This document shows, piece by piece, positions 1-7,317 of a DNA stretch of 16,588 nucleotides (position 1 is its first letter; each line of letters begins with the position of its first letter). Where the stretch lies: contig CALTXP010000029.1 of assembly GCA_943913325.1 (NCBI GenBank), positions 1 through 16,588 of the forward strand, read 5' to 3'. This DNA comes from an uncultured Anaerococcus sp. (GTDB lineage: Bacteria; Bacillota; Clostridia; Tissierellales; Peptoniphilaceae). A model generated the notes under the pieces. It did not search any database and was not told the DNA's origin. It saw only the letters and a program-made list of their open reading frames with translations. The position numbers and the translations under genes are program-made.

Positions 1-90
1 CTGTAACATATAATTATAGCAAAATACTTATTAATTTTTTATAAAGAAATTATATACTTTCAATATAGATATAAAATGTTATTCTATTTT
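1..90. other. AT-rich left edge, no gene seen
   Basis: This stretch lies downstream of the minus-strand racemase gene. It is very AT-rich. I find no convincing coding frame and no clear terminator hairpin in it. Confidence 0.5.
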
Positions 91-789
91 TTAGATCCTA
101 TTTTTAACATTAAAACCCATTTTTTTAATTGATTCTATTGCTAAGATGTCCATAGCATCAATTACATAATTGTAGTTCATTATGTCATCAATTATTGAAA
201 GTTCAGTACAAGCTAGAATTACACTATCTACACTTTCACTTTTCAACGATTTAACTAGTTTTAAAAATTGGGGAGCAGAGGTATTGTTCGTTTCTTTTAT
301 ATCATAAATAGTCTTCATTGAAAGATTTTTTTGCTTATCATTTAGCTTATAAATATTTATTCCAAATTCATCTGCATACTTATCATATATACCATAATCC
401 ATAGTAGCAAAAGTTCCCAGAATTGCAATATTTTTATAACCATGATCATTACAATATTTGACAGTTTCATATACCATATTAATTATATTTATGTTTGTAT
501 AACTATCTAGTTTATCTATATAATAGTGCATGGTATTACAAGGAATAGCTATATTTGTTACATCTAAATTTTCAAAAGCTTTGATATCTTCCTTTGCCTT
601 TTTTAATAGTAATGGTTCATAAGTTCCGTTTAAGATAGCATCTGTTCTATCGGGCATAAGTGTATCTGATATAATAACAGTTGGGATATGGTCCTGGTCT
701 TTATCGGCCTTAGTATATTTTACGAGCTTATTATAAAAACTTGCAGTACATAATGGGCCCATACCACCTAAAACACCTAATCTATTCAT
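91..789 (-). CDS. racD: Aspartate/glutamate racemase family protein, probable aspartate racemase
   Basis: A 232-residue, PLP-independent amino acid racemase, predicted cytoplasmic. Seen: the N-terminal GGMGP signature at residues 8-12, and the two catalytic cysteines in CNT (Cys84) and ACTEL (Cys194), which swap the alpha proton between L and D faces in this family. The length is normal for aspartate racemases (about 230-240). The ATG is preceded by a strong AGGAGGGA site, so the start is firm. It is divergent from an ATP-grasp gene resembling D-aspartate ligase. In lactococci and enterococci the racemase and ligase genes sit together and build the D-Asp cross-bridge of peptidoglycan. Inferred role: supply of D-Asp for wall synthesis. 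D-glutamate as product cannot be excluded, because some anaerobic cocci use a D-Glu bridge. The symbol rests on family plus context. Confidence 0.85.
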   Translation of the reverse strand: MNRLGVLGGMGPLCTASFYNKLVKYTKADKDQDHIPTVIISDTLMPDRTDAILNGTYEPLLLKKAKEDIKAFENLDVTNIAIPCNTMHYYIDKLDSYTNINIINMVYETVKYCNDHGYKNIAILGTFATMDYGIYDKYADEFGINIYKLNDKQKNLSMKTIYDIKETNNTSAPQFLKLVKSLKSESVDSVILACTELSIIDDIMNYNYVIDAMDILAIESIKKMGFNVKNRI

Positions 790-868
790 ATATCCCTCCT
801 TGGTTTTATTTAGCTTTTTACATTATACGCTTTTATAGTATATTACTCTATGAGTTAAAAGAAGATAA
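790..868. promoter_or_regulatory. Divergent promoter region between racemase and ligase
   Basis: On the minus strand a perfect TATAAT lies at 827-822, about 33 bp before the racemase ATG, with no good -35 at 16-18 bp. On the plus strand TATAGT at 834-839 is a possible -10 for the ligase gene, also with a poor -35. The two -10 boxes lie close together, so the genes may be co-regulated. I see no clear operator. Confidence 0.45.
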
Positions 869-2071
869 ATGGAGAGAAAAATGGAAGAATTTTTACCAAT
901 AGTTTTAGGTTCAGACCTAAATACATATTCTATAGCAAGAGAAATCTATGAGGCTTATGAAATAAAACCAGTAGTTGCAACATCAATGATTTTACTACCT
1001 TGTATAGATTCACAAATTATTAATATTTATAAAAAAGAAAACTTTTCAAAAGATTCAGAAGTATTTAAAGAAGTATTAGATAGAATTTATGAGGAAAATA
1101 AAGATACATATAAGAACTTTATAATATTTGCCCCAGATGATGTTATGAGAACTTATGCTTTAAAAAATATTGATAAATTAGACTTTAAGCCAATCATGCC
1201 TTATGCACCAATCGAAGTTATAAAAGGTCTTTCTACTAAAAATGATTTTTATGAAAAGATTAAAGAGCTTGGGCTTGCTCCAAAAACATTTATAGCTAAT
1301 AAAGAAAATTATAAAGACTTATTTTACCCTAACGAAGTTTTTATAAAGCCAGATAATGATGTATTTTATAAATCTCTTGATTTTGAAGGTCAGCAAAAAG
1401 GCTACCACTCAAAATCTATAGATGAAACTATTAAAATTCTAGAAAGAATTTTTAATGCGGGTTATGATTACAATATCTTAGTTCAAGAGTTTGTAGTTGG
1501 TGGAGATGGCAGTGAATATACTATAGAAGGGTATAGATCAGAGAATACAATTTCTATGGCTATGTCAAAAAATATTTTGCTTGATAAGAGAGTGGAATGG
1601 ATTGGTAATTTTGTAGCTAAAGTAGATTCAGAAGAGAAAATTTTATTTGATTATGCTATGGAGATAGTAAAGACTTTAGGTGTTTATGGTTTATTTAATA
1701 TTGACTTTAAAAAAGATACTAGGACAGGCAAGTTTTACGCCTTTGAGATTAACCTACGCCAAGGAAGAAGCCATTATTTTGCAACACTTAATGGTGTAAA
1801 TACAAGTAAGCTTGCTATAGAAGATAAGATTTTTGGAAGAGAAGAGGAGATCATAGGAGATAAATCCTTTAGATACTATAACCTTGACCTAGCTCAGACA
1901 ATAGATAATTTAGAAGATGGTTTAAGAGATGAATTTGAAAAAAATAAGAGAAAAAATAATTCAACTAATCCTTTAGTTTATGAAAAAGATTGGAACTTAA
2001 GAAGGAAGATAAAAATAAATAAGTACTTAAATAAATTAAGTAAAGAAACTTTTGCTATTAAAGAAATATAA
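869..2071 (+). CDS. ATP-grasp ligase, probable D-aspartate (or D-glutamate) ligase for the peptidoglycan cross-bridge
   Basis: A 400-residue ATP-grasp protein. The N-terminal pre-ATP-grasp part contains PIVLGSD (residues 10-16). The central and C-terminal ATP-grasp fold shows FIKPDND (158-164), VQEFVVGGDGSEYT (205-218), NIDF (277-280) and the metal-binding EINLRQGRS (293-301), as in Asl-type D-aspartate ligases. Those enzymes activate the beta-carboxylate of D-Asp with ATP and join it to the lysine side chain of the stem peptide in the cytoplasm. The divergent racemase next door would supply the D-amino acid, which is the strongest support for this role. An alternative start at 881 (residue 5) has a better-spaced GGAG (871-874) and may be the real one. 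The substrate is inferred. Other ATP-grasp carboxylate-amine ligases are possible but less likely given the neighbour. Confidence 0.8.
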   Translation: MERKMEEFLPIVLGSDLNTYSIAREIYEAYEIKPVVATSMILLPCIDSQIINIYKKENFSKDSEVFKEVLDRIYEENKDTYKNFIIFAPDDVMRTYALKNIDKLDFKPIMPYAPIEVIKGLSTKNDFYEKIKELGLAPKTFIANKENYKDLFYPNEVFIKPDNDVFYKSLDFEGQQKGYHSKSIDETIKILERIFNAGYDYNILVQEFVVGGDGSEYTIEGYRSENTISMAMSKNILLDKRVEWIGNFVAKVDSEEKILFDYAMEIVKTLGVYGLFNIDFKKDTRTGKFYAFEINLRQGRSHYFATLNGVNTSKLAIEDKIFGREEEIIGDKSFRYYNLDLAQTIDNLEDGLRDEFEKNKRKNNSTNPLVYEKDWNLRRKIKINKYLNKLSKETFAIKEI

Positions 2072-2154
2072 AAAAAGGACTGTGCTGATGAGCTGACCCT
2101 TAAAATCTGTTTAAGTTTGACTTGATGGGTCAGCGTATGCAACAGTCCCTTTTT
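2071..2154. terminator. Bidirectional terminator between convergent genes, long two-part stem
   Basis: Outer arms GGACTGT (2076-2082) and ACAGTCC (2142-2148) are flanked by an A-run on the left and a T-run on the right, so each strand ends in U5 or U6 after the stem. Inner arms GCTGACCC (2091-2098) and GGGTCAGC (2127-2134) form a perfect 8-bp stem. The two stems are separated by an asymmetric internal loop, and a small AT-rich hairpin can form inside the inner loop. It serves the ligase gene (plus) and the lipoprotein gene (minus). Confidence 0.85.
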
Positions 2155-3016
2155 AGTGCTTTAGCAAATCATTATTTTCAAATATTAGTGGTTTGGCAGG
2201 ATAACTTTCACTAGAGAAGTCGTATAGTTTCATTAGATAATCATATAGGTCTTTCCTATCTTTGAATATTATTGCTTGGTAGGGAGATGTAAATGCTAAT
2301 TTTTCTACTAACATTATTCTGCCATCTTTTAAAGGAAATAAGAGCCCTGTATGTCCTACAAATAGTTCATTATCATTTTCATCTAAAGATGAGAATACAT
2401 AGACTGATATTATAGAATACTTATCAGAATCAGGAAAACTTATGCCATTTTCTTTCCAAAAATCTTTTATCTTTTCTAGATGAACTTTAAAATCTCCTGT
2501 ATTGCTAGTTTTTATAGCTGAGTAAAACTTATTAAATTTATTAATTTCATCAGATTTTAAAGTAGGAACAGGTGGATTTTTAAATGAAGAGTTATCTATC
2601 TCTACAGCTGATAGATTTATTTTATCTTCATTTTCTACTTTTATCATATCTGATACTAGACCAAAAGTAGTTATTCTACAATTAATACCAGCAAATTCTG
2701 GATAATTATCAAATAAATCATCTTGCATGGTATAGATGTCATATTCAGGTATTTCATTAGCTTTTTTGTAATCTTTTTCTATTAATAAGCTATTATCTAC
2801 ATTTGCATTAAAGAAATCCACTTGTTTAAAAAATCTATCTATGTTTTTTTGGCTAATACCACTACTTTTCATTTTATTTTTAACATCGTCTTTAGATTTA
2901 TCAGTGACCAAATTATTAAAAATATATTTATATTCTCCATTTTGTGGAATATTTTTATTTTTACAAGCGCTTAGGCTTAAAATAGCTAATAATAATATTA
3001 ATATCTTCTTTTTCAT
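2153..3016 (-). CDS. DUF4300-type lipoprotein
   Basis: A 287-residue exported lipoprotein of unknown function. Seen: a lysine-start signal peptide (MKKK, then a leucine-rich core) ending in the lipobox LSAC with Cys18 as the lipidation site. The mature part contains NCRITTF (112-118), a run around FVGHTGLLF, and VEKLAFTSPYQA near residues 240-250. From memory this pattern matches the DUF4300 family of streptococcal and clostridial lipoproteins; a profile search would settle it. The ATG follows AAGGAGT at good spacing. The gene lies 37 bp after the BrkB-folate fusion gene on the same strand with no obvious promoter of its own, so it is probably co-transcribed, past a weak hairpin. Expected location: outer face of the membrane. 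No catalytic motif is recognised. Confidence 0.8.
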   Translation of the reverse strand: MKKKILILLLAILSLSACKNKNIPQNGEYKYIFNNLVTDKSKDDVKNKMKSSGISQKNIDRFFKQVDFFNANVDNSLLIEKDYKKANEIPEYDIYTMQDDLFDNYPEFAGINCRITTFGLVSDMIKVENEDKINLSAVEIDNSSFKNPPVPTLKSDEINKFNKFYSAIKTSNTGDFKVHLEKIKDFWKENGISFPDSDKYSIISVYVFSSLDENDNELFVGHTGLLFPLKDGRIMLVEKLAFTSPYQAIIFKDRKDLYDYLMKLYDFSSESYPAKPLIFENNDLLKH

Positions 3017-3031
3017 AAAACTCCTTAATAA

Positions 3032-3050
3032 AGAGGCCTTTAAGACCTCT
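3032..3050 (-). terminator. Weak hairpin between fusion gene and lipoprotein gene
   Basis: Read on the minus strand, AGAGGTC (3050-3044) and GGCCTCT (3038-3032) form a 7-bp stem with one G-T pair and a 5-base loop, just after the TAG of the fusion gene. Only a short T-rich tail follows, then the lipoprotein's ribosome binding site. It may be a leaky terminator or a processing/stability hairpin that lowers lipoprotein expression. Confidence 0.5.
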
Positions 3051-3053
3051 AAG

Positions 3054-4598
3054 CTAGAAAATTTCTTTTTCTGTAATTATATAATCTAATTTATGGTCGT
3101 ATTCATCGGTTGGAAGTTGGTCTACTTTATATGCACTTTGAAAGATCCCTATGGAAATTGTATTTGATTTATTTAAAAATTTATCATAATAACCTCCACC
3201 ATAACCTAGGCGGTTTTTATCTTTATCAAATCCTAGACCTGGGATGATGGAAATATCTGGATTATCCTCAAATTCCATACTATAAGAGGTTGGTATATTA
3301 AATTCTCCAAGCTCTAAATTATCTATGTCATAAATTCTAACAGGTCTCATTTCAAAGTTTTCTCTATTACTTATATAAGGAACATAGATTTTTTTACCTA
3401 GTTCTAGTGATTTTTTTATTATTTCTAAGGTATCTACCTCATCTTTAACTGAAACATAGATGAATATAGAATCAGCTTTTTTATATAGATATGAGTTTAA
3501 TAATTTAGTAAAGATTGAATAGTCTGCCATATTTTTTTCGTTTGGATCCATATGGTATCTTTTATCTCTAAATTTTTTTCTAAATAATTTTTTATTTACT
3601 TTTGAATTATCAATTGATTCTTTCATTTTCTTTCCTTCTATTGTACTTTCTACTGCTTCTTTAAATGATTTATTGGATTTTTCAAATTCTATAATTTCTT
3701 CTTGCGAGTTTATCTCATAGTTTTTTCTAACTGCATCTATTAACTCAGCTCCTAAAATAAGTATAGTAGAAACTAAATTAAGCCAAATAAATAAGGCAAG
3801 TATACCAGCCAAAACTCCATATACTACTGATTGTCTTGAGAAGTTATTTAAGAAAAATGAGTATAGAAAGGTAGCTATATAAATAGTAACTGTTGCAAAT
3901 ATACCGCCGTAAACTGCTTCTTTAAAAGGTATTCGATCTTCTTTATTATTGGGGGCAAATTTATAAAAGATCCCAAAGACCAAAGACATTATTAGTATAG
4001 GCACGAGTATTACCGTTAGTCTAAATAAGGGCGATTTTAGAGTTTTTAAGATTCTATCAAAAAGTCCACCAAAGGCCTTATCTGAAAGTCTAGTTAGTAT
4101 TTCATCATTTATAAAGGTCAGAATACTTGACCCATAAATTTGAGATACAAGAATAAATACTATAAATATTACAAAAATTATTGTATAAAGTATTGACAAA
4201 AGTCTTTGCTTTATGTATTTACTTTCACCTTGTAAACCATAAGCTTTGTTTATAGATGTCATAAGATTATTTATACCTTTAGTGGCTGACCATAATGCAA
4301 ATAAAACAGTTATTACTGTTATTGATGCAGAGCTTGTATTAACAAACATGGTGTCTATAACCCACTTTACCATATCTTGAGATGATGATGGTAAAAAGTC
4401 TATTAAGGAATAAATAGCCCTTACATTGTTTTCTAAAACCTCAGAAGCTATAGTTACAAGCACCATCAGTAAAGGGATGGATGCTTGTAAAAAGTAGAAA
4501 GAAAGGGCTGCAGAATTATTAGTGATCTCATGATTTTTAAATCTATAAACCATATTACTAGCAGTCTTTTTAAATTTTACTTTTGTTTCAATCTTCAT
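3054..4598 (-). CDS. Fusion: BrkB/YihY membrane protein + 5-formyltetrahydrofolate cyclo-ligase
   Basis: A 514-residue two-domain protein. Residues about 1-290 are a BrkB/YihY integral membrane protein: an N-terminal amphipathic stretch with NSAALSFYF, about six hydrophobic segments (roughly 37-55, 93-110, 135-160, 192-212, 230-252, 258-286), and the family's FALWSATKG (100-108) and LGAELIDA (282-289). Residues about 334-514 are a full-length 5-formyltetrahydrofolate cyclo-ligase: basic VNKKLFRKKFR start, YVSVKDEVDT (381-390), IPGLGFD (452-458), RLGYGGGYYDKF (463-474), and HKLDYIITE (502-510). That enzyme converts 5-formyl-THF to 5,10-methenyl-THF using ATP and is normally a soluble protein of about 180 residues. 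The 45-residue linker is charged. The start overlaps the upstream peptidase stop by one base (TAATG), implying coupling. The function of the BrkB part is not established; the old RNase BN label for this family is wrong. Confidence 0.88.
   Translation of the reverse strand: MKIETKVKFKKTASNMVYRFKNHEITNNSAALSFYFLQASIPLLMVLVTIASEVLENNVRAIYSLIDFLPSSSQDMVKWVIDTMFVNTSSASITVITVLFALWSATKGINNLMTSINKAYGLQGESKYIKQRLLSILYTIIFVIFIVFILVSQIYGSSILTFINDEILTRLSDKAFGGLFDRILKTLKSPLFRLTVILVPILIMSLVFGIFYKFAPNNKEDRIPFKEAVYGGIFATVTIYIATFLYSFFLNNFSRQSVVYGVLAGILALFIWLNLVSTILILGAELIDAVRKNYEINSQEEIIEFEKSNKSFKEAVESTIEGKKMKESIDNSKVNKKLFRKKFRDKRYHMDPNEKNMADYSIFTKLLNSYLYKKADSIFIYVSVKDEVDTLEIIKKSLELGKKIYVPYISNRENFEMRPVRIYDIDNLELGEFNIPTSYSMEFEDNPDISIIPGLGFDKDKNRLGYGGGYYDKFLNKSNTISIGIFQSAYKVDQLPTDEYDHKLDYIITEKEIF
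3624..3639 (-). promoter_or_regulatory. Internal ribosome binding site and ATG before the folate domain
   Basis: Inside the fusion gene, GAAGG (3638-3634) lies 7 bases before an in-frame ATG (3626-3624, residue 325). Initiation here would give a free cyclo-ligase of about 190 residues, starting nine residues before the conserved domain. The match is suggestive only, because A/G-rich lysine and glutamate codons often mimic such sites in AT-rich genomes. Confidence 0.4.
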
Positions 4599-6472
4599 TA
4601 TTTCAAATATCCGTCAAACCATTTTTTAATTTCTTTAAGTCTTTTTATCCTAGCGTGAGGCTTACCAGACCTAGATAGTTCATGGTTTTCACCATGGAAT
4701 ACGTACATTTTTGTATCTACCCCATTTAGCTTAAGCTTAGTATACATTTGTAAGCCCTGTTCAAGTGGACAACGATAGTCTTCATCTGAGTGAATAAATA
4801 GGGTAGGAGTTTTAGCTTTATCAGCATATTTTATAGGAGACTGACTCCACATTTTTTCTAAAGAATCCCATGGGTTAGCATTTGTTTGATCTTGACCAAA
4901 ATAATAACCTATATCACTTACCCCATAAAAACTTGTCCAATTTGATATGGATCTTTGAGAACAGGCTGCCTTAAATCTATCAGTATGTCCTATAATCCAG
5001 TTAGTAATGAAGCCACCATAGGATCCTCCATAGACTCCTAAGTTTTTAATATCTATTTGTGGATATTTTTCTATAGCAATATTTACAAATTTCATAAGGT
5101 CTTTATAGTCTATATCTCCATATTTTCCTCTTATATCAGAAAAGCTTACTCCATTACCACTTGATCCATGTGGATTAGTATAGATAACTATATAACCATC
5201 ATTGGAAAATACTTGGTGTTCGTGATGAAAAATATGACCGAGTTCAGTTTTTGGTCCGCCATGTACGCTTAAAATAGTAGGGTATTTTTTGCTTTTGTCA
5301 AAATTAGTAGGCAAAAGTACAAATCCAGTTAAAGTATCACCATTAGATTCAAATTCAAAAGTTTCTATATTTGAAACTTTAGTTTCTATTTTATTTTTGA
5401 CAAGAGTCTTATCTAAGTCTTTTTTTCTTAATTCACTTAGACTATCAGTTCCCATACTTAGATAATAGATTTGATCATTTTTTATAGCAAAGTCTTCGAC
5501 TTCTTCATCGATTTCTTTTCTAAGCTTACCATTGATATCAATAGAATAAAGCTTAGTAGTTTCTTTTTGTGTTACTACGAAATATAATCTATCATTTTCA
5601 ACAGCAAAAGTATTACTACTACCAAATCGTACGTCAGTTCCTAGGCTATTAGCAAAGTCCATATCAAAATCTTTATCTGTTATTTTTTTATACTTTCCAT
5701 CATAATCACATACATATATGAAGCAATCTTCATTGATTCCACCTTTTTTCATATCTGTAGCTACGAATATAATCTTATTTTCTATGAAACTTGCAGTAAA
5801 GTAGGAAAAACTATTTTCTATTAATATTTTTTCTTTACCTGTATTGATATCTAAGAGTATAAGGTCTTCATAAAGTTCCATTACCTTATTCTTATCATAT
5901 CTAGCACGAGTGTATATGGCCTTACTATGATCTTTATTTAATTTGAAACTATATATATCATTATATAAATCATAGCTTGTAATTTCTTTAAGCTCATCCT
6001 TATCTTTATAGTACAAATAATAAGCACCTTTATTATCTTTTACATAGCTACTTCCGTTATTCCAAAAAGGTAGGCTAGTTAATTTTTCAAAATACTTTTT
6101 TTCACTTGCCCTTATTAGAAATTTATCTTTTTCAAGCCATTTTATATAAGATACATCTTTTTTGATTTCAAAAACTTTTTTTCCTACACCAGGACCATCA
6201 ATTATATTAAAAATATCTTTTTCATCTTCTGATTTTACTTTATATATAAGATTGGAATTTTTATAAAAAGTAAAAATGGAAGCGTCCTTTTGATCAGTTA
6301 CAGGATAATTTTTATTTTCATAATTATCATAAATCCAAAGGTCAGATTCGTATTTATCATTATCGTAGTTAGCATTCGTTTTTTTATAGGCTAGCTTATT
6401 TCCATCATCAGAAATATGAAGCTCTGATAAAAAATCATAGGCTAAAATATCTTTAATCTTTGTTTTGCTCAT
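4598..6472 (-). CDS. S9-family serine peptidase (acylaminoacyl-peptidase/oligopeptidase type)
   Basis: A 624-residue, probably cytoplasmic prolyl-oligopeptidase-family enzyme. The N-terminal two thirds form a beta-propeller of the TolB/WD-like kind, with repeats such as NKLAYKK and SKAIYTR. The C-terminal alpha/beta hydrolase carries the full triad: Ser484 in GGSYGG, Asp565 in HSDEDYRCP, His597 in GENHE. There is also the oxyanion-region VHGGP. Such enzymes cleave short peptides or remove N-terminal blocked residues; no signal peptide is seen. The ATG at 6472 is chosen because GGAGGAG sits immediately upstream at ideal spacing. A longer frame starting at a TTG (6484) would swallow that site and is rejected. 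It is the first gene of a likely three-gene operon and is divergent from hpf. Exact peptide specificity is not readable. Confidence 0.9.
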   Translation of the reverse strand: MSKTKIKDILAYDFLSELHISDDGNKLAYKKTNANYDNDKYESDLWIYDNYENKNYPVTDQKDASIFTFYKNSNLIYKVKSEDEKDIFNIIDGPGVGKKVFEIKKDVSYIKWLEKDKFLIRASEKKYFEKLTSLPFWNNGSSYVKDNKGAYYLYYKDKDELKEITSYDLYNDIYSFKLNKDHSKAIYTRARYDKNKVMELYEDLILLDINTGKEKILIENSFSYFTASFIENKIIFVATDMKKGGINEDCFIYVCDYDGKYKKITDKDFDMDFANSLGTDVRFGSSNTFAVENDRLYFVVTQKETTKLYSIDINGKLRKEIDEEVEDFAIKNDQIYYLSMGTDSLSELRKKDLDKTLVKNKIETKVSNIETFEFESNGDTLTGFVLLPTNFDKSKKYPTILSVHGGPKTELGHIFHHEHQVFSNDGYIVIYTNPHGSSGNGVSFSDIRGKYGDIDYKDLMKFVNIAIEKYPQIDIKNLGVYGGSYGGFITNWIIGHTDRFKAACSQRSISNWTSFYGVSDIGYYFGQDQTNANPWDSLEKMWSQSPIKYADKAKTPTLFIHSDEDYRCPLEQGLQMYTKLKLNGVDTKMYVFHGENHELSRSGKPHARIKRLKEIKKWFDGYLK

Positions 6473-6495
6473 ATTCTCCTCCAATTATTAATCTA

Positions 6496-6524
6496 ATTAT
6501 ACATTATTTTATAAATATTTTAAA
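6496..6524 (-). promoter_or_regulatory. Promoter for the peptidase operon
   Basis: On the minus strand TTTAAA (6524-6519), a 17-bp spacer and a perfect TATAAT (6501-6496) fit a sigma-A promoter. The -10 lies about 24 bases before the peptidase ATG. Confidence 0.6.
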
Positions 6525-6540
6525 TTGCATACGTTTGCAT
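6525..6540 (-). promoter_or_regulatory. Candidate CcpA cre site between peptidase operon and hpf
   Basis: Read on the minus strand, ATGCAAACGTATGCAA fits every fixed position of the cre consensus WTGNAANCGNWNNCAW. The core is TGCA-N-ACGT-N-TGCA, symmetric at 12 of 14 positions. It abuts the -35 of the peptidase promoter and lies just upstream of a TATAGT (6544-6549) that could be the hpf -10. Binding could therefore affect both directions. A LacI-family regulator other than CcpA could also bind such a site. Confidence 0.5.
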
Positions 6541-6588
6541 AACTATAGTTTAGGGTATCTATATAAAAAGCAAAGAGGAGATGATGAT

Positions 6589-7140
6589 ATGAAGATTAAT
6601 CTTAGAGGTAAAAATATCAATATTACTGATGATATTACGTACGAAGCAGAAAGAAAGTATGATAGATTAGATAAATACTTTGCAGGTGAACAAGAAGTAA
6701 ATCTTCTATTTTCTAAACATGGCAATGACTATCAAGTTGAAGCAACCATGTTTTTAAATAAAGGGCCTATACTTAGGGCGGAGGCTAGTGATCAGTCTTT
6801 TCCAAATGCCATTGACAGAACTATAGATGCCTTAGTAAGACAAATAAGAAAACATAAGACCAGACTTATAAAAAACAGAAATCAAAATTCTATTAGATTT
6901 GAAAGTTTTAACGAATCATTTGACAAAAAATATGGTATCGATGAGTCTTTTGATTCTGATATAAATATAGCTAGAACTAAAGAAATTCCTCTAAAACCTA
7001 TGAGCACAGAAGAGGCAGTAATGCAAATGGAACTTTTAGGCCATGATTTTTTCGTATATTATGATCAAGAAGATATGGATCTTAGAGTTGTTTATAAGAG
7101 ACGTAAGGGAGATTATGGACTAATAATTCCATCTAAATAA
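6589..7140 (+). CDS. hpf: Ribosome hibernation promoting factor, long form
   Basis: A 183-residue long-form HPF. The N-terminal domain (about 1-100) has the RaiA/YfiA fold (MKINLRGKNINIT start, LDKYF), which binds the 30S decoding region. After a variable linker, the C-terminal domain (about 125-183) carries the conserved run from RTKEIPLKPM through EEAVMQMELLGHDFF to GDYGLIIP, which dimerises two 70S ribosomes into inactive 100S particles. The start at 6589 follows AGAGGAG at 8 bases. A longer frame running back to 6460 has no ribosome binding site and no homology, so I exclude it. The gene is monocistronic: a terminator follows directly. Control may involve the cre-like site upstream. Its place just before secA is common in low-GC Gram-positives. 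Confidence 0.95.
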   Translation: MKINLRGKNINITDDITYEAERKYDRLDKYFAGEQEVNLLFSKHGNDYQVEATMFLNKGPILRAEASDQSFPNAIDRTIDALVRQIRKHKTRLIKNRNQNSIRFESFNESFDKKYGIDESFDSDINIARTKEIPLKPMSTEEAVMQMELLGHDFFVYYDQEDMDLRVVYKRRKGDYGLIIPSK

Positions 7141-7145
7141 ATTAT

Positions 7146-7209
7146 AAGAGTCTAGTTTAACTTATGCTTATTATATAAATAATAAGTTTAACTTAGCTAG
7201 GCTCTTTTT
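7146..7209 (+). terminator. hpf terminator with symmetric internal loop
   Basis: Outer arms AAGAG (7146-7150) with CTAG (7152-7155) pair with CTAG (7197-7200) and CTCTT (7202-7206), followed by a T-run. The inner stem CTTATTAT (7167-7174) and ATAATAAG (7179-7186) is perfect with a 4-base loop. Between the stems, the same 9-mer TTTAACTTA occurs on both sides (7156-7164 and 7187-7195) as a direct repeat that cannot pair with itself, giving a large internal loop. Confidence 0.75.
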
Positions 7210-7211
7210 GT

Positions 7212-7312
7212 TTGAAAATTTCTCCTTATAAAGGTACTATTATCTAAAGAAAGTTATAAACATACTTAAGTGAAACGCAGGGTCTTAAGTGACTAGGTCT
7301 TCTGCGTTTTTT
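7212..7312 (+). ncRNA. Candidate small RNA or leader transcript between hpf and secA
   Basis: A good promoter, TTGAAA (7212-7217), 17 bp, TACTAT (7235-7240), is followed about 70 bases later by an intrinsic terminator: AAACGCAG (7273-7280) pairs with CTGCGTTT (7302-7309), then a T-run. The predicted transcript would be about 65 nt, with no start codon plus ribosome binding site. It contains the direct repeat CTTAAGTGA (7265-7273 and 7284-7292) and GGTCTT twice. It matches no riboswitch family I know. It may be an independent sRNA or just a second terminator. Confidence 0.4.
7273..7312 (+). terminator. Intrinsic terminator upstream of secA
   Basis: The 8-bp stem AAACGCAG/CTGCGTTT has a 21-base loop and a run of T residues on the 3' side. 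It separates hpf-side transcription from secA and would also end the candidate small RNA. Confidence 0.75.
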
Positions 7313-7317
7313 ATATG

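Noticed and set aside
2083..2134. CTGATGA followed by a stem, resembling the core of a hammerhead ribozyme
   Set aside because: No GAAA follows the stem, and there is no third stem or cleavage triplet. The T-runs on both strands explain the element as a terminator.
2841..3089. Plus-strand frame of 82 codons over the lipoprotein start
   Set aside because: Antisense shadow of the signal peptide region with no ribosome binding site.
6473..6484. TTG start four codons upstream of the peptidase ATG
   Set aside because: Its codons are the GGAGGAG ribosome binding site of the ATG at 6472.
6460..6588. N-terminal extension of hpf by 43 codons
   Set aside because: No ribosome binding site or homology, and it would run through the divergent promoter region. 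The start at 6589 has AGAGGAG and gives the family's normal N-terminus.
6485..6588. raiA-type conserved RNA upstream of hpf
   Set aside because: The gap is about 100 bp and very AT-rich, too short and without the expected long stems.
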